The translations under genes were made by a program, and so were the position numbers. 64,000 nucleotides of DNA, taken from positions 31,667,826 to 31,731,825 of the forward strand of contig NC_063150.1 of assembly GCF_020921035.1 (NCBI RefSeq), in the 5' to 3' direction. This document shows positions 1 through 12,788 of this stretch, piece by piece. How positions within the stretch are numbered: position 1 is the stretch's first letter; the number at the start of each line of letters is the position of its first letter. Under the pieces are notes generated by a model that was not told where the DNA came from, did no database searches, and saw only the letters and a list, made by a program, of their open reading frames with translations. Source of the stretch: Rhodamnia argentea. Lineage: Eukaryota > Streptophyta > Magnoliopsida > Myrtales > Myrtaceae.

Positions 1-1094
1 TTTTACAAACCCATTTTGACCCATTTTAGGCCCGTAGCCTGTAGCTTCCAAGCACCCACTTGTAAATGGGCCTCAACTCAAGTATATTAGTTTAATTTAA
101 AAAAATTTTAAAGATCAATTACACGAAAGTGTTTTAACAATTTCATTTTTCTTTACAAATTATAATACATAGATATTTCATAATTTAGTTAAATAAATAA
201 GTATTTAAGTATATGAGTTGGGTCAAATATGGGTCGCTAGATTTGTACTGCATGAAAATGGGTTAAAACGATGATTTAATATGGGTTGGACCATATTCGA
301 CCCGACCCACTCCTTTAACATCTCTAATCAGTATATTGTTACAAAACACGGTGGATAGACTAGATCATCACAAGAAAAAAAAAATGAAGGTTTATGCTAT
401 CTTGTGTTGTAAAGTGCGATCTTGTGTTATTTTATTTTCTTCTACTTGGACTCAAAAAGCCCTTTGAAGAGTCACATTAATGCATTGATCACAACAGTTT
501 TGTGTTAGATAGAGCAAAATTGCTTTTGATTACAGAAGAAAACCGTAACTCGGACTTGTATTCTTACTTGGCATATGGCGATTGAGTGCTTGAAGATTGG
601 AAAAAAAGAAGGGCCTATGGTGGAGCTTCCATCTCTTAACCGACTCTAACATTGAAAGTCCAGCTTGCATTGAAGATAAAATTGTATTTAAGTTGAAATT
701 TGCTTTTTTAACCAATGAAGACCTGACTCAAAGTAAAATGAATAATGCTATCCACACTTTTTGACAAGTTGAAGTCGATAACAAGAGCAAAAGTTCAACT
801 TTGCTTTTGCATATTGAAGTCAACAATTATCAAGCGGTGGTGGAAATGTTTCTATGTGGATACACTAGCTATTTTGTCTATGGAGAGGCTTAAAAAGAGT
901 TGAACTTAGAGAGAATAAGCTTGTAGAGTTAAGCTTGTAAGAGAGGTGTGTTCTCCATGTAAGCCTACGCAAATGTCATTTTGAAGATTATTTTCTTTCC
1001 TTCGTGTGTTTGTGTGTTCTTCTCACCAAAACCTTCAAAGTATCTAAATTCTTTTGATTCGAACAATTGGTATCAGAGCTAGCAATATCATCCA

Positions 1095-1600
1095 ACATTT
1101 GTATTCGATTACAACTTCTAAAGTTGAACAGAAGAAATTTCAATAATTGGTCCGTCCAAATGAAGGTTCTTTTCAAGTCATAAGATTTGTGGAACCTAGT
1201 GGAGAATATCTACACCGAAGTGACTAATGTTGAAGCAGCTCGATACTTTGAAAAAATGAAGAGAAAGATTCATCGATGGAGTCCCGAAAGAAAGATCAAA
1301 AAGTACTATATGCGATCTTTTAAGCCATGAAAGATACGATGTTTGAAAAAAAAAGCGGGCATGGAGACCGTGAAAGTAGTGTGTGATATATTGCAAAAAT
1401 CCTATAAAAGCAATGATTGTGTGGGATGAGTGCGGGTTCAAACACTTTGAAGAGATTTTGAGTCTTTACACATGAATGACTCTGAATCGATCTCATCGTG
1501 CTTTGATTATGTGCAGACTATTAACCAATTGATGGGTATGGTGAAGAACTTCAAAGTACGGCTTCACAAATAATTATCTATTAAAATAATTAAAATTGTC
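1095..1600 (+). pseudogene. Copia gag (UBN2-type) remnant
   Basis: Translating by eye across frameshifts and stops gives pieces typical of copia gag: a segment like NWSVQMKVLF near 1135-1170, DLWNLVE near 1185-1205, and SLHMNDSESIS plus a conserved YVQTINQL-like piece near 1460-1530. Several stops (for example near 1177 and 1325) prevent any long ORF. In the family this region encodes the capsid of the virus-like particle. Here it is a fossil with no coding capacity. Confidence 0.65.
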
Positions 1601-2279
1601 CATGTTGGAACCGATCGTGCTACGTAGAATTGCTGGCATCCAAGTCAGCTGTTTTTGGCCGAAATTGTCAAATGTACTCAATTGGTAAAACATGAAAATG
1701 TTTAGGGCTCAACCGACAAAATTAAAAAGTTTATGACTAAATTAGCAAAAGTGTAATAGGTTTATGACTTTTTGGATAATTTTCCCTTCTTGTAGCATAT
1801 GACAATTGAGTGTAAGAAGATTGGTTAAAAAAGAAGGGGGTGGAGCTCCCATCTCTCAACAGACTCTAACATTGAGGAAAAGAGTCCAACTTGTATTGAA
1901 GATAAAGTAGTATCCAAGTTGGAATTTGCTTTTTTAACTAATGAAGAGTTGAGTCAAAGTAAGCCATATGAAATGGATAACGCTGGTTACAATTTTGACA
2001 AGTTGAACTCATCAACGCGAGTGGAAGTTCAACTTTGCTTTTGCATATTGAAGTAAACAATTTTAAAGTGGCAATGGAAAGCGGTGGAAATGCTTATAGA
2101 TATATGTGGATACACTAGTTCCTTTGTGCGTGGAGAGCCTTAGAAGCATAGAAAGAGAGTTGAGTTTTGACTCTTGAGAGAAAAAACTTGTATAGTCATG
2201 CTTGTAAGAGAGGTGTGTTCTCCGTCTAAGTCTATGCAAATGGTATTTTGAATATTATTCTCTTACATTTGTGTATTTG

Positions 2280-3610
2280 GGCCTAATTCCATTAAAAACC
2301 CCCAACTATGAGTTATGTCCCAATTCTACCTCAAACTAATTTTTGTCTCATAAAAAATCTCAAACTTTCATTTCATACCCAAATCTGCCCTCCATTATCT
2401 TTTCCGTCCGGTTATACCGTTAGAATTTGACCAATCAGTTCCACATCATTTTAATATTCCAATTTTTTTTTAAAAATTTCTCCCTTCTTCTTCGTCTTCT
2501 CCATTCACTTATACCATGACAAACCACCATCAACCTAGCCATGAGATTATTTAACCTTGATTGATGGCCTTCGGAATGCTACGTCTGGGGTTGTTACAGA
2601 GGGTACCGTCGGCAGTCCCGTAGCCACGATAGCTCTTGCAAAAGTGGCAAGACTAAGAGCATTGGAATTGTAGTATCAGAACTTGGTTCTAGTGGAATCA
2701 CAGTGAGGGCATTTTAGCCGTTCTTGCTCTGGGAATTGAAAACTTGTCGTGGGTTGAAACAGTGATGATGGTCTTGATGCATTTTCTTGCTCACTTTTTT
2801 AGCGAGACTTACCAAAAAGCAGTTCAAGTTCTAAAATTTTTGAGGATTGAAAATGGTCAAAATCAAGGTTTTGAGGCCAAATTGATTTGATTGTGAAGTA
2901 GATCTGTGAGTTAGAGCTCAAAGGGCATGTGCAAAACTGAATCTTGGTTCCATTTGGTTCAGGTTAAGAATAGAGATTACCTCAAATGTGAGGTCTTGGT
3001 CCTCAATATCAAGTAGCAATCTCCATTAATGGAGGTCGGCCATAGAGCACAGAGCGAGGGAGAAGAGCATGGGCTCGTTTTGTCATTGTCCGGGCTCGAA
3101 ATGGATCTACAAAGCTTCGAGAATTACTGATCAAAGGTAATGACGCTAAAAATGCTTCCTTGAAACTTCAAAAACTGGAATCGGAAATAGGGGTGTCGGC
3201 TGAGATTGCTAGATATGATTCTAGCAATTGCCCACAATTGCGGAGGGGTTTTCGGAGGTCGTGGTGCGGCGTCAAAGGACTAGGTGGCGATGGGTGAGCA
3301 CAGTGAACTCTGGTCGAGTGAGTTTCTGCGAAAAAGACAATGAACAATGTTTTTCACACAGGCCGTCCATGGCGACACTAAAAGGAAGAAGGATAAAAAG
3401 AAAAGAAATTCAATTAAACCGACGTGTGAAAAATGACATAGATGACAGGTGGATGACACCTCAGATTCTAATGGCATAATTGGATGGAATAATAACGGAG
3501 GGCGGATTTGGATATGAAGTGAAAGTAGGTGGTTTTTTACGAGACAAAAAATAGTTTGGAGTAGAGTTGGGACATAAACTAAAGTTCGGGGTTTCTAATG
3601 GAATTAGGCC
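2280..3610. mobile_element. Mutator-like element (non-autonomous MULE) with 9-bp TSD
   Basis: The segment begins GGCCTAATTCCATTA and ends with its inverted complement TAATGGAATTAGGCC. Similarity between the two ends continues for roughly 100 bp or more with mismatches. It is bracketed by perfect 9-bp direct repeats GTGTATTTG at 2271-2279 and 3611-3619, the target-site length of Mutator-like transposons. The insertion splits the 3' LTR of the copia relic, whose sequence resumes on the far side. At 1331 bp, with no transposase ORF, it is non-autonomous. The interior (about 2540-3470) is more GC-balanced than its arms and could be captured genomic sequence, as in Pack-MULEs, but I do not recognise any gene in it. 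Confidence 0.85.
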
Positions 3611-4494
3611 GTGTATTTGTCTGTTCTTCTCATCAAAATTCAAAAAATTTATGTATCTTTTTAGTTCCAACGATCGGTCGCTACTTTTTTGAAAATGAGA
3701 GATAACATCCGAGATCGGGACTTGGTTATACTTTATTTCTTAGCATTACGTACCCTTGCATAAACCAAAGCCGCCCCCAGTTCATTTGCTGATTTGAAAA
3801 AGCCTCTGCCTTTATCTCTTTGTAGACGTTATTTCGTGAATATTTCCAAAAACTAGGTGAACTCATCACGGGTTAGGGTTTCCCTAATGATGTGTCTATG
3901 TTTTTCCAACTTGTTGGAGAAAGCACAACTCATTTCACATGAATGAATTGGAAGAAAGTCTTCCAATTGAAGAAATCAATGCTAAAGAGAATTTTAAGAA
4001 TGGGCACCAATCCTTAAGAAAATATCACCAAATTGGAAGAAAGTCTTCCGAAGGATTAGTCCGACAACATCGTACATACTCACGTGCAAAAGTAAACATC
4101 TCGATATGATCTTGCTTCAGTTTCTTTATTACCCGCACTTTAATGTCTGTTGCTTAACTCTTTTTTCTAATGATTTGAATAAGGCTAGTAGGACAGCAGG
4201 TGGAGGACACCACTCGCTTTCCTACTTAGAAGCGGTAACCCTGGATTTAATTATGGGAACCATCTCAGCATGTGTATGAACATATATCATGCTTAGATTT
4301 CATCACCTAGTTCATCATCCCGGTCTATTAGTGGTCCTTAACCTGCGATTAAAACCGGTCACGTGTCCATTGCAGTCCGAGACACACTCCACGCGCACAT
4401 AACGACATATACAACGTATGGTAACATCAAGTTCAGTCACTGAAAAATAACATTCAGTCACTGAAAAATAGCTTTACGCATGGAGTATTAAAAT

Positions 4495-4925
4495 GGGTAA
4501 ATGGCACTAATTGTCCATGAATTTTGGCTCAGAGTGCAATGTGATCCATAAACTTTAAATTTGTTCAATATAGTCCATAAACTTTAGTCCAATATGTAAT
4601 ATCATCTCTAAAAATTTTAATTTATTCAATATGGTGCCTAGACTTTTGGTATATATTCAATTTAGTCCATGTATTGTATGAGCATGTTCAATATTGTCAT
4701 TCCATTCATTCAAATTTAGGGACAATATTGAACATCTTCATATAGTTTAAGGATTAAATTAAACATGTACCAAAAGTCCATGAATAATATTGAATAAATT
4801 AAAAGGTTAGAGACGACATTGCATATCGGGCTAAATTTCAGAAATCAAATTAAATAAATTTAAAATTTATAGATCACATTACATATTGAATTAAAGTCCA
4901 TAAATCTTTTGTTTCAATATCCCTT
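4495..4925. repeat. Fold-back MITE, family 1 copy 1
   Basis: The left half (phrases such as GTCCATAAACTTTA and TTCAATATAGTCC) is matched on the opposite strand in the right half, so the whole element can fold back on itself with mismatches. A second copy of the same family lies at about 28510-28895. It has no coding capacity. Exact ends and target duplication could not be fixed by eye. Confidence 0.65.
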
Positions 4926-5137
4926 CTTGAATAGCATCACCATGTGAATGCATGGTTACCCTATACGCGTTCCAATTCCAAGACCCTATTCTTGGCATAT
5001 ATGAAGTTTTGAACTACACGTAGCTTCACAAAATATTGCGCAGGTTGTTTAAATTTGGTAACATCCTTCATATATTTTAAGTTTTTTTGGATTCCAAGGT
5101 GGGAAAATGGAAACAATTAGGTTTTTTAGGGGAAAAT

Positions 5138-5596
5138 TATCTAAAATCCTGAATCTATTACATTTTTATCAATTTTGTTATAAACATTTTAATTTTGCCA
5201 ATTAAGTCTATCCAGTTAATTTTGATCGAAAATCACCAGTGTAGACGCCGGCCGTCCTATGTGGCATGCTGACATGAATAATTTATTTAATAATATTTTA
5301 ATTTTTTAAAAAAATTATTAAATTTCTTTTCTTTGTTTTTTTCATAATCGTGGATGGCAACCTCACCGGCCACAGTTATAAAAAATAAAAATAAATAAAA
5401 AATTAAAATTATTATTAAAAATTATCTTCATCAGTCCTAGCATGCCATGTAGGATAACCGGCATTCACGTCAATGATTTCCGATCGAAATTGGCCGGATG
5501 GACTCAATTGACAACGTAATTCAATTGAAAAAATTAAAAAATTTAGAGCTAAATTGGCAAAAATATAATAGGTTTAGGACTTTTTGCACAATTTTT
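5138..5596. repeat. Fold-back MITE, family 2
   Basis: The left arm (ATCTATTACATTTTTATC, then CCAATTAAGTC, then GCCGGCCGTCCTATGTGGC) is mirrored on the opposite strand by the right arm (near 5430-5596). The AT-rich centre lies around 5290-5410. Fragments with the same terminal sequence occur near 1660-1787. It is a non-coding inverted-repeat element; the ends are approximate. Confidence 0.6.
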
Positions 5597-5739
5597 TTCA
5601 GATTTTTGGGAATTTGTTGTGCGCAAAATGTAGGGTTTTGCCCTTACCAAAAAAAAAATGTAGGGTTTTGACATCATAACGTGCAAGCATGAAGCTAATT
5701 AGGCTCATAGCCATGCAAGAGTGCATGAAAACGACTATA

Positions 5740-6335
5740 CTTTCTTTTTTCAGTTTTTAATTTAATTTAAATAAGATTTCAAAAAATAAAATAATTGGAA
5801 ATGCCACGTAGGATATGGAAATTAATTTAAAAATGTCACGTTAGCATTTTTTGTTAGACAAGTTGACTATGTTAACAGAATGACTCGATTGACTCAATTT
5901 GACAAATTTAGGACTTAATTGCACTTTTCGCTAGTTTTAAGATTTAATTGTACTTTCGTGACAAGTTTTAGGATTTCTAGTGAACATATTCTTTTTTAAA
6001 AATGCAGGTCCTGCCTCACCGGCAGGACCTGCATTTTTTTTTTCTAGTTTTGTTATTTTTTCAATTAATTTTTTACTTTTTTAAATTTTTAACTTTAATT
6101 TAAATAAAATCTCATCAAATATAACAATTAGAAATGTCACGCAAGATAAGGAAATTAAATTTAAAAATGCCACATCAGCATTTTTAGTTAGATAAGTTGA
6201 TTGTGTTAACAGAAAGACTCGATTAAATCAATTTGACAAGTTTTAGACTTGCTTGTACTTTTTGCAAGTTTTAAGACTTAATTACATTTTTGTGACAAGT
6301 TTTAGGACTTCTAGTTGATATATCCCTTTAAAAGA
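5740..6335. repeat. Direct repeat pair flanking a perfect hairpin
   Basis: Two related segments of about 250 bp (about 5745-5990 and 6075-6330) sit in the same orientation. Both carry a GTTAACAGAA(T/A)GACTCGATT block and end with GTGACAAGTTTTAGGA. They flank the hairpin at 5998-6038. A diverged relative of the same sequence occurs at about 22610-22850. They are probably two MITE copies or a tandem duplication, and are non-coding. Confidence 0.6.
5998..6038. repeat. Perfect inverted repeat (about 18-bp stem, 5-nt loop)
   Basis: AAAAATGCAGGTCCTGCC at 5998-6015 is exactly complementary to 6021-6038, with loop TCACC. The GC-rich core stands out in very AT-rich surroundings. It is followed by a T run, which gives it a superficial terminator look, but nothing nearby needs one. 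Confidence 0.85.
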
Positions 6336-8112
6336 AAAGTCAAAATCATGGGGTCAATTCTTGTTCGAGAGCAAAAAATTCTTATTCGAGCTCTTTGGAA
6401 TGTTATTTTGGGGACGCAATCTAAAATTAGTGGATAACTTCATCGAGAAAATGTTTATAATCGATATTCCGTTTGTTTCCAAAATGCTACTCTAGAAATA
6501 TGCAGACATGAAGAGGCAATGGGAAAAATCCAATCCTCCCTTCCATTTCAAGTTCGCCCCTTTGAACAACCTGGCCCTGTTCCAATGCTGGCAGAATCAG
6601 GATTCGAACGGGTTCTCCCTAACATTGGCCTTGAACCGGACGGTTTAAGCCGGTTCAATCCAATTTCCGGATTATGCCCCGAAAATTTAGGGTTCCTCCA
6701 CAAAATTCGCTCACGGAGGGTGAGTCAGAGCCTAAGATGAGGCCGAAAGTCGTGGTCATTGGACAACATGTGAATATTTCCATACTATCCCTTGTAGGTC
6801 CCGAGTAACGAGGGAAGTTAGGTTAGCCAAACGGTAGTTGTCACCATCGGTTCAAGGACGCAAGATGCCCCTGCTTTTCTAGGATAAGAAGGGGAAGAGA
6901 AAATGTCCTGAGCCAATATTCGAGTACCATGCGCGCTACGATGGCGCTCTCCTCTATTCGAAACCAACGGCGCGTGGGAGTGCATGAAAGAGATAATGGG
7001 GAAGATTATGATTCTTTTGAGCAGAAGCCATCAATTGGCAGGCTCAAAGACCGAGCTCATAGCCGGCCCTAAATTTGCTACTCAAGATCTCATGACATAT
7101 TTAAAACAATCATATGCTCGTAAACCATCTGACTGGGCTTGGGCCGAGCATGGAAGATTGGGCTTTTTAACGTTTTTACTTTGCCGCAAAACAATACTTT
7201 CCTCAAACATAAGCTGAGTAATAAGACGTTTTCACGTGTCTCACGTGATTTTTTTTTTTTTACTGATTTTTGTTTTTGTTTTTGTTTTTGTTTCGCAAGT
7301 TAAGAATTTCCCACGATATTGATAGTTTCCTAGGTATTTTTATAATCGTCCTTTCATCACCTCATGAATTTTGATACTCTGTAAATTTTTAGTTTTTTTT
7401 AATCAGAAAATTTTAGTTGAAATCCGCGCATTTATATGCTTTGAAATATAAGTATAAATTATAAACAAAAAAAAAGGTATACCCTAAATTGGCTTTAAAA
7501 AGAATTTTTGTTAGGCTCATTGTCCGTACGAATCAATTAGGGCCAGCTTGGTAATACTCCAAATTTTCTGATTCCTGTTCATTTGTTTCCGAGAAAAAAA
7601 AAAGCATAATCATGTTTGAAAATGTAAATTGGTTTTTCGTTCCCATAAACAAATTTTTATTTCTAGGAATAGAAACAAGAAGTAGAATTTTTTATTTTAT
7701 TTCAGGAAACAAAATCAGAAACAATGTCATTTTAAAAAGAATTCATTGTCGATCGCCACCGCCAGCGGTCATATCGAACACATTTCTATTTTTTTTATTT
7801 CGAAAATAGTCATTTTGTGCGATTATTAAATACGTTTTTCTACTGAGAACGGAATAAAAAAATCAATTTTAATCCAAAATTATTTCCAAAAATAAAAATG
7901 TCACGAACGAGACCCCTCTGTTCACTCACCGATTGGTTGTCGACATCAGGAGAATTCGTTTGAAAAATAGTTATATCGGTGAAACGTGTGGGGATTTCTT
8001 CGTGGACGAAGTGATAATTCGTTAATAAGGGAATAGATAAGAAAAGAAAATGAACAAAAAAAGACAAAAAGGTCAGAAAAAGAAAATGAAACTGAAAAAC
8101 TCGAAACCCACG

Positions 8113-8119
8113 TATATAA
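8113..8119 (+). promoter_or_regulatory. TATA box of the PWWP-domain gene
   Basis: TATATAA lies about 260 nt upstream of the chosen ATG (8381), which suits a leader of about 230 nt. The stretch between it and the start codon is C/T-rich as in many plant leaders and contains no upstream ATG. This is an inference from motif and spacing only. Confidence 0.55.
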
Positions 8120-8380
8120 CCAATCACTACACAGTCCCCTGCGGCATTTCTCTTCGTTTCGGGACACGCCTCACCTCGTTCTCTGTCTTTGCTGTCTCTC
8201 CGCCTCTCTGCGTTTCATCGTCTCGATTTCTGATTTCTCGCTCGTGTCGGTGCCTTCGTCGGAGAAATCAGCACCGGTCGCCTCCCACAAGCTCGCGGAA
8301 GGTACGGCTCTTCTCTGTTGGGAACCATCGGAGCTCCGTTTCGCCGTTAGAAATTGGTGTTAGACCTAGGAGCTGCTCAA

Positions 8381-11300
8381 ATGATATCCGCCGCGAATGA
8401 GGGCGGTTTAGAGAGCAAATCAGATGGGTTGGAGGAGAATCGTGGGGAAGGTGGGGTTTCTGAGGATGCTCGTGAAGAGAAGGGCGTGGATTTGGGGGTT
8501 GTGGACTGTGGTGCAGTGGATTCGATGGGTGTCGATTCCGTAGCTTTAGGAGGCGAATTTAGGGCTTCGGGTAGTGGTGTAGATTCAGAAAGCGGGAGAT
8601 CTGAAGAGGATGGAGTTAGGGTTTGCTCTTCAGCCAGTTGGGGGAGTGCTGGTGGGGCAGATGAGGAAATGGAACCTCGAGCTTTCGAGTTTAAAAGCGA
8701 GAAGTCCGGTGAGTATCGACTCTATGATGTGAAAGGTGAAATTAAAGTGGAAAATGACCCATCTGATGCCTATGATTGTCAAATTGGTTCCCAAGGTCGG
8801 CTGGAGGTTGATGGGGATGGCTTGGAGTCGAGAAACTCTAGTGGTACGGGTGAGAGGAAATCCTTGGACCGGCAGTATGATACTTTGTTGTCTGAGTTTG
8901 ATGAATATGTAGCGAATGAGAAAAATAGTTCCATTGAAAGTGGCATGTCAAGGGCTTTGAGTTATGGATTTGAAGTGGGGGATATGGTGTGGGGCAAAGT
9001 AAAATCACATCCATGGTGGCCTGGACAAATCTTCAATGAAGCTTTTGCATCTTTTCCAGTGCGTCGCTCAAGGAGGGATGGTTATGTGCTGGTAGCTTTC
9101 TTCGGTGATAGTAGTTATGGGTGGTTCGACCCAGCAGAGCTTATACCTTTTGAGGAGAATTTCATCGAAAAATCAAGCCAGACGGCTTCAAGGACCTTTG
9201 TTAAGGCAGTTGAGGAGGCCATGGATGAGGCAAGTAGGAGAAGTGGTCTTGGTTTGGCTTGCAGGTGTAGAAATGCTTTTAGTTTTCGACCAACACATGT
9301 TCAAGGGTACTTTGCAGTCGATGTGCCTGATTATGAACAAGGAGGGCTGTATTCGGCTGCTCAGATAAGCAAAGCACGAAACAGTTTCCAGCCTTGGGAA
9401 ACTCTTGCATTTATAGAACAGCTTGCATTAATGCCACGAAGCAGTGATGAGAATAGCCTTGAGTTTGTCAAGAATAAGGCTATTGTTTTTGCTTATCGCA
9501 AGGCAGTATTTGAGGAGTATGATGAGACCTACGCTCAGGCATTCGGGGTGCAGGCAGTGCGCCCTTCTCACGATCCAATTGATGCAACAGCTCAGCCAGT
9601 GAAAGAGCCACCTCGAGGTAGTTATCAGATAGTTTATTTTAAGCTTCAAATATTCTTCTGTGGCGGTTAGTAGTGCTTTTTCTCTGTTTTTCTGGGTATT
9701 ATCTCGGCAGGTTGCATGACTTATGCTTATATAGGTTTACTTTCCATGAGTTGTTGAGTTATACAGTAGATAGTCTTGCCTATTCATGATTTAACTCTTA
9801 GATATTCGGCACACACGGTTAAGTAGTTTCAATTTCGCCACACTTTTCTTTCTGTTATCATGTATGGAGCTATCAAAGAAATTCCAAGCACATTCTTTAA
9901 AGAAAAGGGTTCTGAAAATGTCCTGCCTTTGCACGGTATTTCTCTTCAATGTTGGTCTTGCTTGGTACAGTCATGCAATACATTAATCAAGTGGATACTG
10001 ATGTACATCTAACTGCTCTAAGGAAAAAGCAATAGTTCATTTTTGTGCAGCTTGGCTTCATAGCATTTTTCTTAGGTAAAGAAACAATCGACATAACATA
10101 CCTTGCGCATATTCAACTTGCATGTTAAGAAACATACTGTCAACTTTTTGCCTCCTGGCTAATAGTTAACCCTGCTATTGCACTTTAAGTAGTTCATTTT
10201 TTCCTTTTATAAAATGCAATGGAATAGGGATAGCAAAGAAGATTCAAGCTTTGTGTAATGGAGCTAGTAAGATCAAATTTGTCTGGCTCCTTATAATTGA
10301 TGTGGTGAACATGCTTGTCTTACTTTATGGTTCACTCAATAAACTCCTGATATATTTCTTTATGCAGTTTGAGTTTTTTTCCCTTTTTCGGCAGTCCATC
10401 TTGTTCTTATAGTAGCCTACACTTGCTAATTAGGTCCTTTCTTGTATTGTTACTGGACGTGGACGTGCCTTTCATAGTTCATCATCAAAGGCGTACTACT
10501 GGCTATGAGATATATTGGTTAATAGTTGGTATTTTCCTTCTGATCTCATGTGCTTGTTATCTTCAGCTCTTTTGAGTGGTCCACTGGTGATTGCGGAGGC
10601 TCTTGGCGGGAAAAGGATGTCCACGAAACCTATGAAAGTGAAGGATCCCTCCAAAAAAGATAAATATCTTTTCAAGCGTCGGGATGATTCTAGTACACAA
10701 CAAACTAGCCCATTACAGGCCAATTCTTCGGTTCCTGCCACTTACCTTGACGGTTCATCTCTAGCTGCAGCGGGAGGTTATATCTTGCAGAAGAGAGCTC
10801 CATCTAGTCCTGCCAACTCCCAGATTCCGGTTAAACTTGAGCAAACTGAAGTAACTTCAGATGCAATTTCAAGTCAAGGTGTTCCTGGGAATTCAGTCCT
10901 GCATCAAGTTCCAGAAAGTAGCACTGCAATCAATATTCCAAGTCCCTCTGGTTTAGGTGGCCCCAATGCGATTGGGAAAGGGGATGATGCAAAAATCACC
11001 AATTCTCAAGATGGTTTCCAGCAAAAAGGCCAGGAACTTTATACAGTACAAGATAGTGGTTATGTTTCTCCTTTATCTGCTGATGTTGCTAGTTCTGATG
11101 GAGCTATGATGACGAAGAAGAAGAAGAAAGTTCTTAAACATCCTGCAGGGGAGCCAAGCTCACAGAATGTTGCTATGAGGGAGAAGAAAAAGAAGAAAAG
11201 GAAAGAAGTTGGCTCTGAGACAGATTCTGATCATCCCCGAAAGCGGCTGGTAGCTAGCAAAGTTGGAGTATCAGTGGCAAAAGCTGCTGGTAAACTAACT

Positions 11301-12788
11301 CGAGTTGATTCAGCCTCAAGAGAAGAATCTTATGCGGACAAACAGAAGAAAAGTGAAGCAAGCAGGACGCATCCCGATAACGTTGGGACGATGCCTACTT
11401 GGTCTGGAAATGCCGAGCTTGATTTGCGACAACTCTTGAATGGCTTGCAAGCCCTGGCTCTTGATCCTTTTTATGGCATTGAAAGGAGCAATCCTGCAGT
11501 TACAAAGCAGGCATTCCTTCGATTTCGATCACTTGTGTATCAGAAGAGCTTGGTTCTGGCTCCACCATCTGAGATTGATACCGTTGAAATTCGCCCTGCT
11601 AAATCTCCTGCTGGTGTTGGAGCTCCTGATCAGCCTACTGGTGAAAGTGGAAGAAAGTTATCATCTTCAAAATTAACAAAACCTCCTGGAAGATTCGATG
11701 ACCCAACAAAAAGTGGCCGCAAACGTCCTCCATCTGACCGTCAAGAAGAAATTGAATCAAAGAGGTTGAAGAAAATCAACAATATCAAATCATTGGCTGC
11801 TGAAAAGAGGGCAATTCAGAAGACCCAAGATGCACCACGGGGAGAGGGAAGAGAAACTGTATCTGCAACCCCAAAACAAGCAAAACCATTTCCTGTCAAG
11901 AAAGTGGAGTCTCATCCGGCAAGAGCCTCAGACCCCACCATATTAGTCATGAAGTTTCCTCCTGGAACGTCACTACCCTCTGTCACCGAGCTCAAGGCAA
12001 GGTTTGCTCGATTTGGGCCATTAGATTACACAGGCATCCGTGTCTTCTGGAAGTCATCGACATGCCGGGTTGTCTTCCACCGCAAACTTGACGCAGAGGC
12101 AGCTTATAAGTATGCTGCTGGAAACAACAACTTATTTGGCAATGCTGGCGTGAGATATTCTCTTCGGAATGCAGAAGTTCCTCCATCCGAGGCTTCGGAG
12201 TCTGTAAAAGGCAGAGGCAGTGATTCTGTACATGATACTCCACGCCTTAAGGATCCTTCCACTGAAAGACCAGGACCAGCATCCACGGTGCAGCTCAAGT
12301 CGTGCTTGAAGAAATCATCTGGAGATGATGCTGGTGTAGGGCCCACCACAGGTAACGGAGGTCGGGCAGCAGCCCGTGTAAAATTTATGTTGGGTGGGGA
12401 AGAAACTAGTAGGCAAGAGCCAAAGATGATGGTTGATAATGCAAACAACTTCAACGACAAGAACAACAATGCTAGTTTTGCAGATGGTGGTGCATCATTA
12501 TCTTCTTCTTCCTCTCTTGCAATGGTTTATAATAGTAAGAACTTTCAAAGAGCTGTCTCTTCCTCTCCTCTTCCGCCTCTTCTTCCCTTTCCTCCACTTG
12601 CAAAGCCACAACTGCCGAACAACAATGCATCACTGCCCACTGAAATAGCACCCTCTTCTAGAAGTGCACCCACTTTTAACGTCACCGTGGACATCTCACA
12701 GCAGATGATAAGCCTCTTGACTCGGTGCAATGATGTAGTGAACAACTTGTCGGGCTTGCTAGGTTATGTCCCCTACCATCCTCTTTGA
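8381..12788 (+). CDS. PWWP-domain chromatin protein (PDP family), two exons, 1152 aa
   Basis: Exons are 8381-9617 and 10567-12788. The intron starts GTAGTT, ends TTCAG, and the phase-1 join reads PPRALLSGPLVIAEALGG, a block conserved in plant PDP proteins. The start is the first ATG after the putative TATA box; longer readings need a TTG start. The PWWP domain lies at about residues 196-290, with the signature SHPWWPGQ near 207-214. It is followed by an EEAMDEASRR helix and a C-terminal region. Lysine-rich patches (MTKKKKKVLKHP and EKKKKKRKE) are probable nuclear signals. A RRM-like fold (ILVMKFPPGTSLPSVTEL through the end of the domain) spans about 868-952. The C-terminal 200 residues are low complexity (Asn, Ser, Pro). 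Family members read methylated histone tails and act in PEAT/MSI-type repressive complexes in the nucleus; that role is inferred. It stands alone, facing the protease gene tail to tail. Confidence 0.92.

Larger units (their letters stand above)
530..3677 (+). mobile_element. Decayed Ty1/copia LTR retrotransposon
   Basis: A 5' LTR (about 530-1065) is followed by a primer-binding site TGGTATCAGAGC at 1068-1079, the usual initiator-tRNA-Met site of copia elements. A broken gag-like reading follows, then a second copy of the LTR sequence (about 1788-2270, resuming at 3620-3677). The two LTR copies share long recognisable stretches, such as the parts around 600-780 and 1820-2015, but differ by many substitutions and indels, so the element is old. 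The interior is only about 0.7 kb, so pol is gone. Sequence at about 1660-1787 resembles the end of the MITE at 5138-5596, suggesting a further insertion before the 3' LTR. The outer borders are approximate. Confidence 0.75.
3680..8112. other. AT-rich repeat-bearing spacer upstream of the PWWP gene
   Basis: No gene is supported here. The stretch carries the MITE-like inverted repeats listed separately (4495-4925, 5138-5596, 5740-6335) and long homopolymer runs. Short open frames at 6519-6740 and 6984-7217 have no recognisable motif, no evident splice partner and ordinary length for chance. From about 7.5 kb it becomes the promoter-proximal flank of the PWWP gene. Confidence 0.6.

Noticed and set aside
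6021..6045. Rho-independent terminator at 6000-6045
   Set aside because: A stem followed by T looks like one, but this is a plant nuclear repeat region with no gene ending there.
8354..8380. Nine-residue N-terminal extension of the PWWP protein
   Set aside because: It would start at TTG; the ATG at 8381 is the first ATG of the leader and in frame.
10515..10566. Independent start for the second PWWP exon
   Set aside because: The 5' end of that frame is intron; a TTCAG acceptor at 10566 joins in phase to exon 1 and restores a conserved block.
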